Shown one piece after another: positions 25,979 through 37,179 of a DNA stretch of 64,000 nt (within the stretch, counting starts at the first letter, position 1; every line of letters begins with the position of its first letter). Position numbers and translations under genes: made by a program. Origin of the DNA: Chloroflexota bacterium (lineage in GTDB: Bacteria > Chloroflexota > Anaerolineae > Aggregatilineales > J027); assembly GCA_016234595.1 (NCBI GenBank), contig JACRBG010000016.1, forward strand, positions 1-64,000. Reading direction: 5' to 3'. The notes beneath the pieces were generated by a model. It saw only the letters and a program-made list of their open reading frames with translations, was not told the origin of the DNA and ran no database searches.

Positions 25979-26506
25979 ATGACTTATGAAGTTCGCCCCA
26001 ATGGCGTCACCCAAAAAGGTAATCCCTATACGGTTAGGGGTAGTCTTTTGAAGGTAGGTGACACCGCCCCTGATTTTACCGTTATCACCCCAACAGGTGA
26101 CCCACGAACCCTTGTCAACTATGCGGGCAAGATAAAAATCATTAGTAGCGTGGCTTCACTTTCGGGAAGGATTTGTAACGCCCAAACTCGCCAATTTAAT
26201 CAAGAAGCAGCCAACTTGAGTGAAAATATCGTCGTCCTTACGGTAAGTTCCGATACTCCCGACGAGCAGCAAAACTGGTGTGAAGCGGCGGGTATTGATC
26301 GGGTCGAGGTATTGTCATGTTCCGCAGATATGCGATTTTCGGATGATTACGGCGTTCATATCGTTGATTTGGGCATGAATCAGCGATCAATTTTTGTCCT
26401 CGATTCCAACAACAAAGTCGTCTATGTCGAATATGTCCCCGAAATTGCAATGGAGGCCAATTTGGATGCGGCTCTTGCTGCGGCCCAATTAGCCCTTACC
26501 CTATAA
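25979..26506 (+). CDS. tpx: Thiol peroxidase (Tpx, atypical 2-Cys peroxiredoxin)
   Basis: A 175-residue peroxiredoxin that reduces hydroperoxides. Tpx features are the N-terminal hairpin (GVTQKGNPYTVRG), VGDTAPDF, peroxidatic Cys66 in SGRICNAQTRQFN, and resolving Cys101 in NWCEAAGI, matching Cys61/Cys95 of E. coli Tpx. Around the peroxidatic Cys the usual TxxC context is changed to SGRIC, so the Thr normally three residues before Cys is replaced by Ser or Gly. An extra Cys114 follows (VLSCSAD). The RBS is GAGGTA. It is divergent from the dGTPase gene and converges with uvrB. Confidence 0.9.
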   Translation: MTYEVRPNGVTQKGNPYTVRGSLLKVGDTAPDFTVITPTGDPRTLVNYAGKIKIISSVASLSGRICNAQTRQFNQEAANLSENIVVLTVSSDTPDEQQNWCEAAGIDRVEVLSCSADMRFSDDYGVHIVDLGMNQRSIFVLDSNNKVVYVEYVPEIAMEANLDAALAAAQLALTL

Positions 26507-26514
26507 TTCAACAA

Positions 26515-26538
26515 GGGGCGATCTGCCACCAACCGCCC
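26515..26538. terminator. Stem-loop between convergent tpx and uvrB
   Basis: GGGGCG/CGCCCC pair across a 12-nt loop just after both stop codons. There is no long T-run on either side, so this is a weak terminator call. Confidence 0.4.
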
Positions 26539-26551
26539 CCGTCCTACATCG

Positions 26552-28657
<2,106 letters not shown>

Positions 28658-28844
28658 AATCCTCCACCTAAATTGTGTGAATTGGGTCAGGGGGTCAGCG
28701 AACAATCGTTCTATTGTAGCGCATCCCCATGCGCTTTGCCAGTAGAAAAATTTCCGACTAAAGGTGTAGGAACTATCAATTGCTAAAAGTCGTTATGGGT
28801 GTGTTGTAATTTTCACAGCAATTATCCATGAGAGGAAATTCATC

Positions 28845-29396
28845 ATGTCCAGTCAAAAGCTTTTGGCCCAGCTAACCAACCTTGATAAAGTGGCAACCCA
28901 ATGGATGGCTCGTCACAGCATCACCTTACTCCGTGTCAGCGTCGGCATTGTATTTTTCTGGTTCGGCGTCCTCAAATTTTTCCCCAGTCTTAGCCCTGCC
29001 GAAGAATTAGCGGCGCGCACTATCGAAACGCTGACCTTTGGCCTGTTAAAAGAAAACATTTCGCTGCCCATCTTGGCCTTCTGGGAATGTGCGATTGGGG
29101 TCGGTTTGCTAACGGGCAAATTTATGCGTGTCACACTGCTGTTGCTGTTTGCCCAGATGAGTGGAACGATCTTACCGCTGTTTTTCTTCCCCAGTGAGAC
29201 CTTCACCAAATTCCCCTATGCCGCGACCTTAGAAGGCCAATATATCATCAAGAATATGGTGTTGGTCAGCGCGGGTCTGGTCATGTGGGCCACAGTACGC
29301 GGTGGACAATTGGTCGCAGAACCAAACCAAAAACGTCAGTCTATGACGGTCAAAGCTATTCTACAATCACAGACAATGCCCCAAGTAAAAATCTAA
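28845..29396 (+). CDS. DoxX-like membrane protein
   Basis: A 183-residue integral membrane protein with four probable helices (about 28-48, 75-95, 100-120, 135-155). The first is ITLLRVSVGIVFFWFGVLKF, a pattern seen in DoxX/DoxD-related proteins. The family includes subunits of archaeal thiosulfate:quinone oxidoreductase, but most bacterial members are uncharacterised. It stands alone: divergent from uvrB, convergent with livM, and followed by a strong stem-loop. AGAGGA precedes the ATG. No catalytic motif is visible. Confidence 0.75.
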   Translation: MSSQKLLAQLTNLDKVATQWMARHSITLLRVSVGIVFFWFGVLKFFPSLSPAEELAARTIETLTFGLLKENISLPILAFWECAIGVGLLTGKFMRVTLLLLFAQMSGTILPLFFFPSETFTKFPYAATLEGQYIIKNMVLVSAGLVMWATVRGGQLVAEPNQKRQSMTVKAILQSQTMPQVKI

Positions 29397-29405
29397 CATC
29401 ACATC

Positions 29406-29446
29406 CATCAAGGGCCGATCATCACAAATGGTGTCGGCCCTTGATG
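29406..29446. terminator. Bidirectional stem-loop between doxX-like gene and livM
   Basis: A perfect 13-bp stem (29406-29418 with 29434-29446) starts 9 bp after the DoxX-like stop. It lies between convergent genes. The T-run is poor, but the stem is GC-rich and long. Confidence 0.6.
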
Positions 29447-29479
29447 CTAATTAAGTTCCTAGATCAAAACTCCCCTGAA

Positions 29480-30883
29480 TTAACCCTGCCGCCTTTTTTG
29501 AAAACGCCTCTCCAGAGCAACCATCCGCACAGGGGCTGAAATCAGTAACAAAAATAACAACCACGATACACCCACCCGCCAACTCCATGCCACGAATCCC
29601 ATCAGCACAGCAATAATCGCCGTGCTGCTATTCATCGCGGCAAACGGATAGGCCAATGCCCACTCTTTGAGATCGAGTTCTGGTGGAATATTAGCAAGCG
29701 CTTTGGCAACTTCGGGGGGTTCACCCGTAAAAGGTTCGGCCCATGTCGCCACAATGGGATATTTTTTAATCAGCGGATTATACAGATATTTGCGCAGCCA
29801 ACGGCGGATTTCAATCCATGTTTTGTTGAGTGACCCCACCAAGCCATAGGGAACAACCAATACGAACAAAATGAATGCTATTCCCAGTCCCACCGACCAA
29901 TATTTCTCGGCATCAATAGTGGTGGTGTAACGATAGATTATGAAGTTAAAATCCACTTGCAAATCATCTTTACGAAGGAACTGCTCACCAATCCGCAGCA
30001 AGCTTGCCCCTAACACCGGGCCGGGGTTTGTGCCAATACCGCCAATCAACGATCCTATCAAGGGGTCAACTGTGCGCCCCAAACTCAATGTGGTGGGTTC
30101 AGCTTGGCGAAAATTGACCGTGTGCATAATGCCAGCCAGTGTTGCCAAAAATCCCGATACGACAATCGAGAGGGTTCGATAGAGATAGATATTGAAGCCT
30201 AATGTCTCGGCCCGCACGGGATTATCACGTAGCGCTACCAGTACCTTGCCCGATGGTGAATTCATCAAGCGGCGCACCAGCATGAAAGCAAATACGAATA
30301 CAGCTAATGCCACATAATATAACGTTAGGCGATTTCTAACGGCGTTAATCCAATCGGGTGCTGTCCATGTGATACCGTCATCCCCACCCGTCAAGAATTT
30401 AAACAGAGTCAGGCGGGATAGCTCATAAAATATTTGGGCAAAGGCGAGGGTGAACATCGCAAAGTACACCCCCTTTAATCGGAAGGCCGCCATCGCCCAA
30501 ATCAGCGCAATAATGACCCCTAGAGCAAGGGCAATCAGGATACTTTTTTCAAATGATTGCTGATATTCGGACACCAAAATAGCCACACTATAGACGCCTG
30601 TCCCAAAAAACACACCATGCCCAAACGAGATAAGGCCGGTGAAGCCAAACATCAGGTTATAGCTGATGGCAAGGACACCCAGCGTAAAAACTTCAATCAT
30701 GACCCCCTGCCAAAATTTCGCTTCCGAAACAATGCGGGGCGAGTCGGGTGCAACATCGCTATGGGTAATATTGGCGACGATATACGGAAAACGCCACAAC
30801 AAGATTAGGACCAACACATAGGGCCAATTGTCGTAGAAGGTCTGGACTAGGGGATGACGACGGCCTAAGCGATTATCAGTCAT
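29480..30883 (-). CDS. livM: Branched-chain amino acid-type ABC permease LivM
   Basis: A 467-residue permease of the LivM family. The core has the family blocks LMFGFTGLISFGHGVFFGTG and GKVLVALRDNPVRAETLGF, followed by GSLIGGIGTNPGPVLGA. It is longer than usual (about 320-350). After VVPYGLVG a tail of about 115 residues adds a soluble stretch and two hydrophobic segments (STAIIAVLMGFVAW, VSWLLFLLLI). It is the last gene of the leftward importer operon, 3 bp after livH. With LivH it should form the membrane channel; the exact substrate is not shown by sequence. Confidence 0.9.
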   Translation of the reverse strand: MTDNRLGRRHPLVQTFYDNWPYVLVLILLWRFPYIVANITHSDVAPDSPRIVSEAKFWQGVMIEVFTLGVLAISYNLMFGFTGLISFGHGVFFGTGVYSVAILVSEYQQSFEKSILIALALGVIIALIWAMAAFRLKGVYFAMFTLAFAQIFYELSRLTLFKFLTGGDDGITWTAPDWINAVRNRLTLYYVALAVFVFAFMLVRRLMNSPSGKVLVALRDNPVRAETLGFNIYLYRTLSIVVSGFLATLAGIMHTVNFRQAEPTTLSLGRTVDPLIGSLIGGIGTNPGPVLGASLLRIGEQFLRKDDLQVDFNFIIYRYTTTIDAEKYWSVGLGIAFILFVLVVPYGLVGSLNKTWIEIRRWLRKYLYNPLIKKYPIVATWAEPFTGEPPEVAKALANIPPELDLKEWALAYPFAAMNSSTAIIAVLMGFVAWSWRVGVSWLLFLLLISAPVRMVALERRFQKRRQG

Positions 30884-30886
30884 CGT

Positions 30887-32428
30887 CTAGTGTTCCTTTC
30901 CAAACAAGCCGGATGGTTTGACCAGTAGCACAATACATAACAACACCAGCACAGCAATTGGGGCCAGTCCATCCGTATTAAATTGCTGGCGTGAGAAATA
31001 GCCAGCCGATGAACGGGTTAGGCCTACGATAATGGCTGCCAGCGAGGTACCCGCATAGCTACCCAACCCACCGATGATGACCACTGCAATTGCTTGTAAC
31101 AAAAATAAATCGCCCATCACTGGGTCAACACTGATAAATCCAGCCGAGATGATGCCACCCATCGCAGCGATGCCTGCCCCAAGCGCAAAAACCGCCGTAA
31201 AAACCAACCGTACATTGACCCCCAACGACTCGACCATTTCACTATCCTGCACGCCAGCCCGGATAATAATCCCAATGCGCGTCCGCATTAGCAGCACTTG
31301 GACACCAACCATCATGAGCAGGCCCATGATAATCATGAAAATCCAGTAATTAAAAATAGTCGTTTCAAGATTTGGAAATAGACCGTGTAGGAAGTGGGGT
31401 GGGAATGTCCCCGCCAAGCCACGCGGCAGATAAGCCGTTAGATTGCCCTGAGTGGCGATGCCATATCTATAGATAATCACTTCGCGGATGACCAAGGCAA
31501 TCCCAAATGTCAGCACAATCTGGAAAAAAGGGCGCACATACGTCGGACGGATAAACACCGTTTCCATGATGATACCCGCCAATGTTCCCGCGAAGACCGC
31601 CGCAATTGCCGCAATCCCAAAACGCAGGGCAGTGGTTTCGGTAGTATTGAGCAACATCGCCATAAACGTACTCAACAAGATGGCCCCTAACACAGCCTTA
31701 TCAGAGGCAGAGCTAGGTTTATATTCAAGCGTTTCAATAGGGGGGGCCTGACGCCCCTGAATTATCGCAAGGCCTATTTGAAAGCGTGTGCTGATTTCAT
31801 TGATGAACCACTTGATGCCGAACAGCAGTGGGTCACGCACCATGTCTACCGATGCTAGGGCCGTCACCACTACCGCGCCAATCACCCGCATTGTATCCGC
31901 TGAACTGCCGAGATTATCCGCAACCGTGCTACCGAGCAACAATCCCAATGGAGTGCCAATGAGAGCCGAGGCCGTCATTTTGGCAAGTAGATGGCTCGAT
32001 GGGCGACCTGCCTCAGCTAATTTAGGCACAAACCGATAGAGGGGGATCATCGCAATTTCGATTAACAGGGTAGTGGCAATCGGGGTAAACGCAACCACAT
32101 GAATTGAAAGCAGCACCGCGTTGGTTTTGGTATCCGTCGAGAGGCTACTCAGAATTTCAAACCCGACGTACGCCCCGATCATCAACAGTGATCCTTGGGC
32201 AAAATTTAGCACGTCCATCAGGCCAAACACAATGCTCAGGCCCGCCGCAACCATAAAAATGAGCATCCCTTGATAAAGGCCACCCGCCACAATCTGGCTA
32301 AAGCGTTTGCCATCCTTAGCATCCAACGCTACTAACACCAGCATCAATAGGGTAAAGCCAATCGCTACAACCCCAGATAAAGTATTTTTGTCAATTTTAA
32401 AGGTGGGCCGTCGTTTGATAGTATCCAT
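30887..32428 (-). CDS. livH: LivH-type ABC permease with a ~200-residue insertion
   Basis: A 513-residue permease; normal LivH proteins have about 290-310. The N-terminal helix pair (GGLYQGMLIFMVAAGLSIVF, DVLNFAQGSLLMIGAYVG) and the C-terminal core (RTRIGIIIRAGVQDSEMVES, GAGIAAMGGIISAG, GGLGSYAGTSLAAIIVGL) are standard. Between them, roughly residues 90-300 hold extra hydrophobic segments joined by a hydrophilic stretch (GRQAPPIETLEYKPSSASDK). No frameshift is visible, so the insertion is genuine coding sequence. Its ATG overlaps the livF stop by one base (TAATG). Confidence 0.88.
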   Translation of the reverse strand: MDTIKRRPTFKIDKNTLSGVVAIGFTLLMLVLVALDAKDGKRFSQIVAGGLYQGMLIFMVAAGLSIVFGLMDVLNFAQGSLLMIGAYVGFEILSSLSTDTKTNAVLLSIHVVAFTPIATTLLIEIAMIPLYRFVPKLAEAGRPSSHLLAKMTASALIGTPLGLLLGSTVADNLGSSADTMRVIGAVVVTALASVDMVRDPLLFGIKWFINEISTRFQIGLAIIQGRQAPPIETLEYKPSSASDKAVLGAILLSTFMAMLLNTTETTALRFGIAAIAAVFAGTLAGIIMETVFIRPTYVRPFFQIVLTFGIALVIREVIIYRYGIATQGNLTAYLPRGLAGTFPPHFLHGLFPNLETTIFNYWIFMIIMGLLMMVGVQVLLMRTRIGIIIRAGVQDSEMVESLGVNVRLVFTAVFALGAGIAAMGGIISAGFISVDPVMGDLFLLQAIAVVIIGGLGSYAGTSLAAIIVGLTRSSAGYFSRQQFNTDGLAPIAVLVLLCIVLLVKPSGLFGKEH

Positions 32429-33135
32429 TACGCCGCCCCCAAATATTTGCTAATCACTGCATCATTCCCCACTAAATCCGACATTGGGCCAGACAACACC
32501 GACCTGCCCTCTTCAATAATCACAAAACGATCAGCCAATTGACTCGCCATATGGAAATTTTGTTCGACCAGCAGCACGGTGGTATGGGCACTCAATTGGC
32601 GAATGGCGGCCATCAACTGCTCAATAATCACCGGGGCCAAGCCCTCGCTGGGTTCATCAATCAAGAGTAATTCATTTTCGGCAACCAGTGCCCGCGCCAC
32701 CGCCAACATTTGTTGTTGACCGCCTGAAAGCTGCGCCCCACCCAATTTGCGTAACCGTTGCAAATCGGGAAAAAGCGAATAGATGAAATCCAAGCGCCTT
32801 GCTAAATCCCCGGCCTCACGTTCGGCAATTTTCAAATTTTCTTCGACTGTTAGGTCACGGAAAATAGCCCGATATTCGGGGACGTACCCGATTCCCAAAC
32901 GTGCCACTTTGAAAGGACGCATTTGGCGAATTTCGCGCCCTTTAAATCGAATCTCACCACTGCGGACATTGGCTAATCCCATAATGCTGCGCAGGGTTGT
33001 TGTTTTGCCAGCCCCATTACGACCGAGCAATACGGTAATTTCACCGCGTTGAACGGTGACATTGACACCTTCCAAAATATGAAATTGCCCGATAAATGTG
33101 TGGATATCCTTGACTTCTAAAATCGGTTCGCTCAT
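32428..33135 (-). CDS. livF: Branched-chain amino acid-type ABC ATPase LivF
   Basis: A 235-residue ATPase that powers the importer. Walker A is GRNGAGKTT, the signature is LSGGQQQMLAVARAL, Walker B is LLIDEPSEGLAP, and the switch His is in VEQNF context. VPEYRAIFRDLTVEENL is typical of LivF. ATG 33135 is chosen over an in-frame TTG at 33141 because AAAGAG is correctly spaced from the ATG. It is downstream of livG by 29 bp and translationally coupled to livH. Confidence 0.95.
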   Translation of the reverse strand: MSEPILEVKDIHTFIGQFHILEGVNVTVQRGEITVLLGRNGAGKTTTLRSIMGLANVRSGEIRFKGREIRQMRPFKVARLGIGYVPEYRAIFRDLTVEENLKIAEREAGDLARRLDFIYSLFPDLQRLRKLGGAQLSGGQQQMLAVARALVAENELLLIDEPSEGLAPVIIEQLMAAIRQLSAHTTVLLVEQNFHMASQLADRFVIIEEGRSVLSGPMSDLVGNDAVISKYLGAA

Positions 33136-33164
33136 GCCCAACTCTTTATCGTGAATGTGCTTGG

Positions 33165-33950
33165 TTAATGGGATTGCGCCATTTGATTGAGGTCGCCATA
33201 TAATTCACCCAAATAAGCACTCCGAACAGTGGTGTTAGCGGCAATTTCAGTAGGAGTACCCTCGGCTAAAACCGCCCCCTGATGCATCACGGTGATTTTG
33301 TGGCTCACACTCATCACCACACTCATGTTATGTTCGACCAGCATAATCGTTTTGTTGCCAATGCTGCGGATGGTATCAATCGTCTTAAGCAGTTCAGGCA
33401 CTTGTTCGGTTGCCATACCTGCTGTTGGCTCATCGAGTAGCAATAATTGCGGGTCGGTTGCCAAAATGATCGCCAATTCCAATTTGCGTTTATCCCCATG
33501 CGGCAAAACACTGGCAGGCACATTTTCCATCCCGGCCAAGCCAACGGTTGCAATCGCGTCTAGGGCTTTGCGTTCATAGGAGCTAAAGCGCGAAAAGTGG
33601 CTTAAGATAACCATGCTACTACCGTCAATCGCTTGAGCCGCCAACCGCACATTTTCAAAAACGCTCAAGCTGGGAAACACATTGGTGATTTGGAAAGAAC
33701 GTCCAATGCCAATGTGGGCACGACGATAGAGGGGCACACGGGTAATATCTTTGCCGTTATAAACCAGCCGCCCTTTGGTAGGGCGTAGATTACCCGAAAG
33801 CAGATTAAACAGAGTGGTTTTCCCAGCCCCGTTTGGGCCGATGATGCTGTGCATTGTGCCACGTTCTACTTGTAGGCTCACATCACTGACCGCGATGAGG
33901 CTTCCAAATTCCTTGCGAAGATTGATGGCTTCTAAAATGAAGTCTGACAT
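33165..33950 (-). CDS. livG: Branched-chain amino acid-type ABC ATPase LivG
   Basis: A 261-residue ATPase with Walker A GPNGAGKTTLFNLLSG, a divergent signature region LPHGDKRKLELAIILATDP (usual for LivG), Walker B LLLDEPTAGM and switch segment LVEHNMSVVM. GIGRSFQITNVFPSLSVFENV is a LivG marker. It follows livK by 81 bp, with a strong terminator-like hairpin between them, so its level is probably lower than that of the binding protein. Confidence 0.95.
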   Translation of the reverse strand: MSDFILEAINLRKEFGSLIAVSDVSLQVERGTMHSIIGPNGAGKTTLFNLLSGNLRPTKGRLVYNGKDITRVPLYRRAHIGIGRSFQITNVFPSLSVFENVRLAAQAIDGSSMVILSHFSRFSSYERKALDAIATVGLAGMENVPASVLPHGDKRKLELAIILATDPQLLLLDEPTAGMATEQVPELLKTIDTIRSIGNKTIMLVEHNMSVVMSVSHKITVMHQGAVLAEGTPTEIAANTTVRSAYLGELYGDLNQMAQSH

Positions 33951-33986
33951 AAAAAGATTCTCAAAATTGTTCTAATCACTAGTTAC

Positions 33987-34013
33987 AAAAAAGGGCAGGC
34001 CTAACACCTGCCC
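33987..34013 (-). terminator. Intra-operon terminator/attenuator between livK and livG
   Basis: On the - strand GGGCAGG and CCTGCCC form a 7-bp stem, followed by six T. It lies just after the livK stop. It likely trims transcription so that the binding protein is made in excess of the membrane parts. Confidence 0.75.
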
Positions 34014-34031
34014 CTATCAAAAGTTGGCTGT

Positions 34032-35333
34032 CTATTGAGCAGCGGGTGGGCATGTCACCGTATCAGAACTACGTCCGGGTGCAAGACACGGCGGTGTAGT
34101 ATCTTCGGGGCTAATCGTCGCAACCCATTCATAGAATTTGTACTCAGGATCGTCCGTGTTGACGACTTTGGCGATATACATCGGCACAAGTACCTGATGG
34201 TCTTCGGCACGCATGTGATAGAGACCTTTTGGTCCAGCCCATTCCAAACCTTCCAACGCGGGAATCAGGTCAGCTGGGTCAGTTGAACCTTCGGTGATTT
34301 CTAACGCTGCAACAAGGGCCTGTGCGCTGGCAAAACCGCATTCAGTGAACAAGCCGGGAAATGTTCCTTCGTATTCGGCCTTATGATTCTCAACCAGCCA
34401 TTCATTGACTTCTGGATTAGGGTTATCGGGGTCTTGGCCGGGCAGGGTGTACTGATAGGTCGTGAAACCAATCGTGTCCATAAAATAATCGGCCAAAGTT
34501 GGGTCAGAGAATGAGGGAACCATAATCGCATCAGAGTTCCAAACAGGCATGGCTGGCACATCATCATTGATACCGAGGGTGGCAATTTGTTGAGTCAGTT
34601 CAACTGTACCCGCACCCGCCCATGTCAGAATCCAGAAATCCGCCCCGCTGGCGCGAACCTGCTCCAATGGGTCAGTAAAATCAGTGGTGTCGGCAGCCAC
34701 TAGAATGGTATCTTGGGCAGGTGTTCCGCCAAGCCCTTGTAATACAAAGTCAAACGCGGCGGCAGAGGTGCTACCAAACGCATTATCAACCGCCAATTGG
34801 ACATAATTGGGGCCAAAAGCCTCGATTGCATACGACCCCATAGTATAGGAGTCTTGGAAGCTGTTACGGCAAGCGCGGAAGGTATATTCGTTAAAGCTGT
34901 CGCCTGTAATGGCAGGTGAAGCAGCAGGGCCAGCCATTAAGACCATTTCATATTCGGCAGCCGCCTGTTGCACCGCGAGGGTAACGGTGCTGCTGGCACT
35001 ACCTTGTAAAATTTCAACGCCTTCTTGTTCGATCAATTCACGCACTTGGCTGTTGGCGGTGTCAATATCACTGCCATTGTCGGCTTCAACCACTTCAATC
35101 TTGCGGCCCGCTACTTCCATCGTACCACCCGTGGCATATTCCAAACCCAGATGGAAGCCCTGCGTCTGCTCAAAACCATAAATTTGCAGAGCGCCGCTGT
35201 GGTCGGTTAGCACGCCGATTTTCAGCACATCATCTTGACGGGCTGATGAAACATGAGTGAAGGTGGGGAGGGCCAACGCCACGACCGTAATCATCACGAT
35301 TCCGGTCATCAGGACGGATTTTTTCCCAAACAT
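34032..35333 (-). CDS. livK: Branched-chain amino acid-type substrate-binding protein LivK
   Basis: A 433-residue exported type I binding protein. A hydrophobic signal (LMTGIVMITVVALALPTF) is followed by LKIGVLTDHSGALQIYGFEQ, the usual start of the mature domain, then EVVEADNGSDIDTA and QGSASSTVTLAVQQAA. ATG 35333 has AAAGGAGC upstream and is preferred to the open frame at 35378. It lies between an acyl-CoA synthetase gene and livG. Proteins of this family also bind aromatic acids, amides and urea, so the ligand is open. Confidence 0.92.
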   Translation of the reverse strand: MFGKKSVLMTGIVMITVVALALPTFTHVSSARQDDVLKIGVLTDHSGALQIYGFEQTQGFHLGLEYATGGTMEVAGRKIEVVEADNGSDIDTANSQVRELIEQEGVEILQGSASSTVTLAVQQAAAEYEMVLMAGPAASPAITGDSFNEYTFRACRNSFQDSYTMGSYAIEAFGPNYVQLAVDNAFGSTSAAAFDFVLQGLGGTPAQDTILVAADTTDFTDPLEQVRASGADFWILTWAGAGTVELTQQIATLGINDDVPAMPVWNSDAIMVPSFSDPTLADYFMDTIGFTTYQYTLPGQDPDNPNPEVNEWLVENHKAEYEGTFPGLFTECGFASAQALVAALEITEGSTDPADLIPALEGLEWAGPKGLYHMRAEDHQVLVPMYIAKVVNTDDPEYKFYEWVATISPEDTTPPCLAPGRSSDTVTCPPAAQ

Positions 35334-35452
35334 ACTAGCTCCTTTAGCTGTAGAAACACAAAACAGTTGAACAATCATAAATGTACTAAAGATGCACTTT
35401 TGCGATTTACCGAATGCCTCCCTTCTAAAATTTTCCCAAAGTGCAGTTGGAT

Positions 35453-36994
35453 TTATTGACCATATTGTTCGGATAATAACTTTTTATCAATTTTGCCGGG
35501 GCCAGTGCGCGGCAAGGCCTCAACCACCACCACCGATTTTGGCACTTTATAGCGGGCCAAACGTTGGTGCAGATAATTCATAAAATCGGCTTCATCAAAG
35601 TGTTGTCCAGCCGCAACGACCACAATTGCCCGCCCCACTTCACCCCATTTTTCATCAGGAATGCCAATCAACGCGGCTTCGGCAACAGCAGCATATCCGT
35701 GCATAATGCTTTCAACTTCGGCAGGATAGACATTCTCGCCACCAGAGATAATCATGTCCTTCAAACGGCCCATGATTTTGTAATAACCTTCAGCGTCGCG
35801 GTTGGCAAGGTCGCCTGTATGTAACCAACCCTGTCGAATCGTTTTGGCTGTCTCTTCGGGTTTGTTCCAATAGCCGGGGGTAACATGCGGGCCACGAATA
35901 ACCAATTCGCCGACCTCATCGGCTTCACATTCGGAGTCATCTTCGCGCACCACTCTGACATCAATGTGCATCAACGGGAAACCTACCGCGCCCGGTTTGC
36001 GGCGCACATCTTTTTGCGGCAAAACAAAGGTGTTCGGGCCAGCTTCGGTCAGGCCATAGCCCGTCTTAAAATCTACCCCTTTGGCCCAAAATGCCTCAAA
36101 GACTGGTAAAGGGCAAGGGGCGCCTCCGGAAATCACTAACTTTAGACGGCTAAAATCAGCCGATGCCCAGCGTGGATGCTGTTGCAGCATAATAAACATG
36201 GTTGGTACGCCAAAAAACAATGTGACATCGCTGTATTCAATCAAATCGAATACTTCATCCGCATTAAAGCCTGAGCACAGGATACTCTTGCCGCCTGTAC
36301 TAATCAGGGGCAGTGTAAAAACATTGAGTGCGCCCGTGTGGAATAATGGGGAATTCAAAATCGCCACATCATGCTGATCAAGCCCCCAACTGCTAACGGT
36401 ATTGATAGCGTTCCACGTCATGTTGCCATGCGTCAGAATTGCCCCTTTGGGCAGGCCTGTCGTGCCCCCTGTATAACAAATGACCCATGCGTCATCGGGG
36501 GTTAATGTGGAGTCAGCCACGCAATAATCACTGTAAGCATCGCGCTCACTGATATGACAATGCGAATCGGCTGCCAATGTACTAAAAGCCACAAAAGATC
36601 GCACGGAAGAGAGGTTGGGCCGAATTTGATTGACCTGATGCACAAAATCATCCGAATAGAATAAAACGGTTGGGGCAGCATCAGCTAATAATTGTTCTAA
36701 TTCAGCCGGGGTCAGCCGCCAATTGAGGTTTTGGAGAATCGCACCAATCTTGCCACAGGCCATCCATACATCCATGTATTCGAGGCTATTGGTGGCATAA
36801 ACAGCCACTCGGTCGCCTTTGCAAACACCAAGGGAGTCGCGTAAAAAATTGGCCGTGCGATTGGCGGCAATATTCCATTCAAAATAGGTAAGGTCGCGTT
36901 GGTTTTGAGTATTAAAGAGGGCGATGTGATCGGGCGTAAATTTTGCGCGTCTGTCTAACCAATCGGCGACATAAAATGAGGCCTGCCTAAACAT
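35453..36994 (-). CDS. AMP-binding acyl-CoA synthetase
   Basis: A 513-residue adenylate-forming ligase of the FadD/medium-chain type that activates a carboxylic acid with ATP and CoA. Core motifs are CYTGGTTGLPKGAILTHGN (A3), GYGLTEAGPN (A5), WLHTGDLANRDAEGYYKIMG (A7-A8) and the catalytic Lys region PRTGPGKIDKKLL (A10). It is the first gene upstream of livK on the same strand, with 119 bp between them. This suggests that the Liv-type importer may bring in a carboxylic acid that is activated here, but fatty or aromatic specificity cannot be read from the sequence. Confidence 0.92.
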   Translation of the reverse strand: MFRQASFYVADWLDRRAKFTPDHIALFNTQNQRDLTYFEWNIAANRTANFLRDSLGVCKGDRVAVYATNSLEYMDVWMACGKIGAILQNLNWRLTPAELEQLLADAAPTVLFYSDDFVHQVNQIRPNLSSVRSFVAFSTLAADSHCHISERDAYSDYCVADSTLTPDDAWVICYTGGTTGLPKGAILTHGNMTWNAINTVSSWGLDQHDVAILNSPLFHTGALNVFTLPLISTGGKSILCSGFNADEVFDLIEYSDVTLFFGVPTMFIMLQQHPRWASADFSRLKLVISGGAPCPLPVFEAFWAKGVDFKTGYGLTEAGPNTFVLPQKDVRRKPGAVGFPLMHIDVRVVREDDSECEADEVGELVIRGPHVTPGYWNKPEETAKTIRQGWLHTGDLANRDAEGYYKIMGRLKDMIISGGENVYPAEVESIMHGYAAVAEAALIGIPDEKWGEVGRAIVVVAAGQHFDEADFMNYLHQRLARYKVPKSVVVVEALPRTGPGKIDKKLLSEQYGQ

Positions 36995-37179
36995 TAATCG
37001 CTCTTTACTTAATCTAATTTATATTTGATTTATAATAATTATCCCTTGCCTAGCCCAAATTTGCAAAAACATCCGATGAATGAGCCACCTGTGAGAACCT
37101 ACAAACCCCCTATATTATGCCATCATGTTCTGCTACAATAAATTTGCTCAACTATGAAGAGAGATTAGGGAAACTGTCT

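Noticed and set aside
28658..28705. N-terminal extension of UvrB
   Set aside because: GGAGG directly precedes ATG 28657, and the family sequence starts there.
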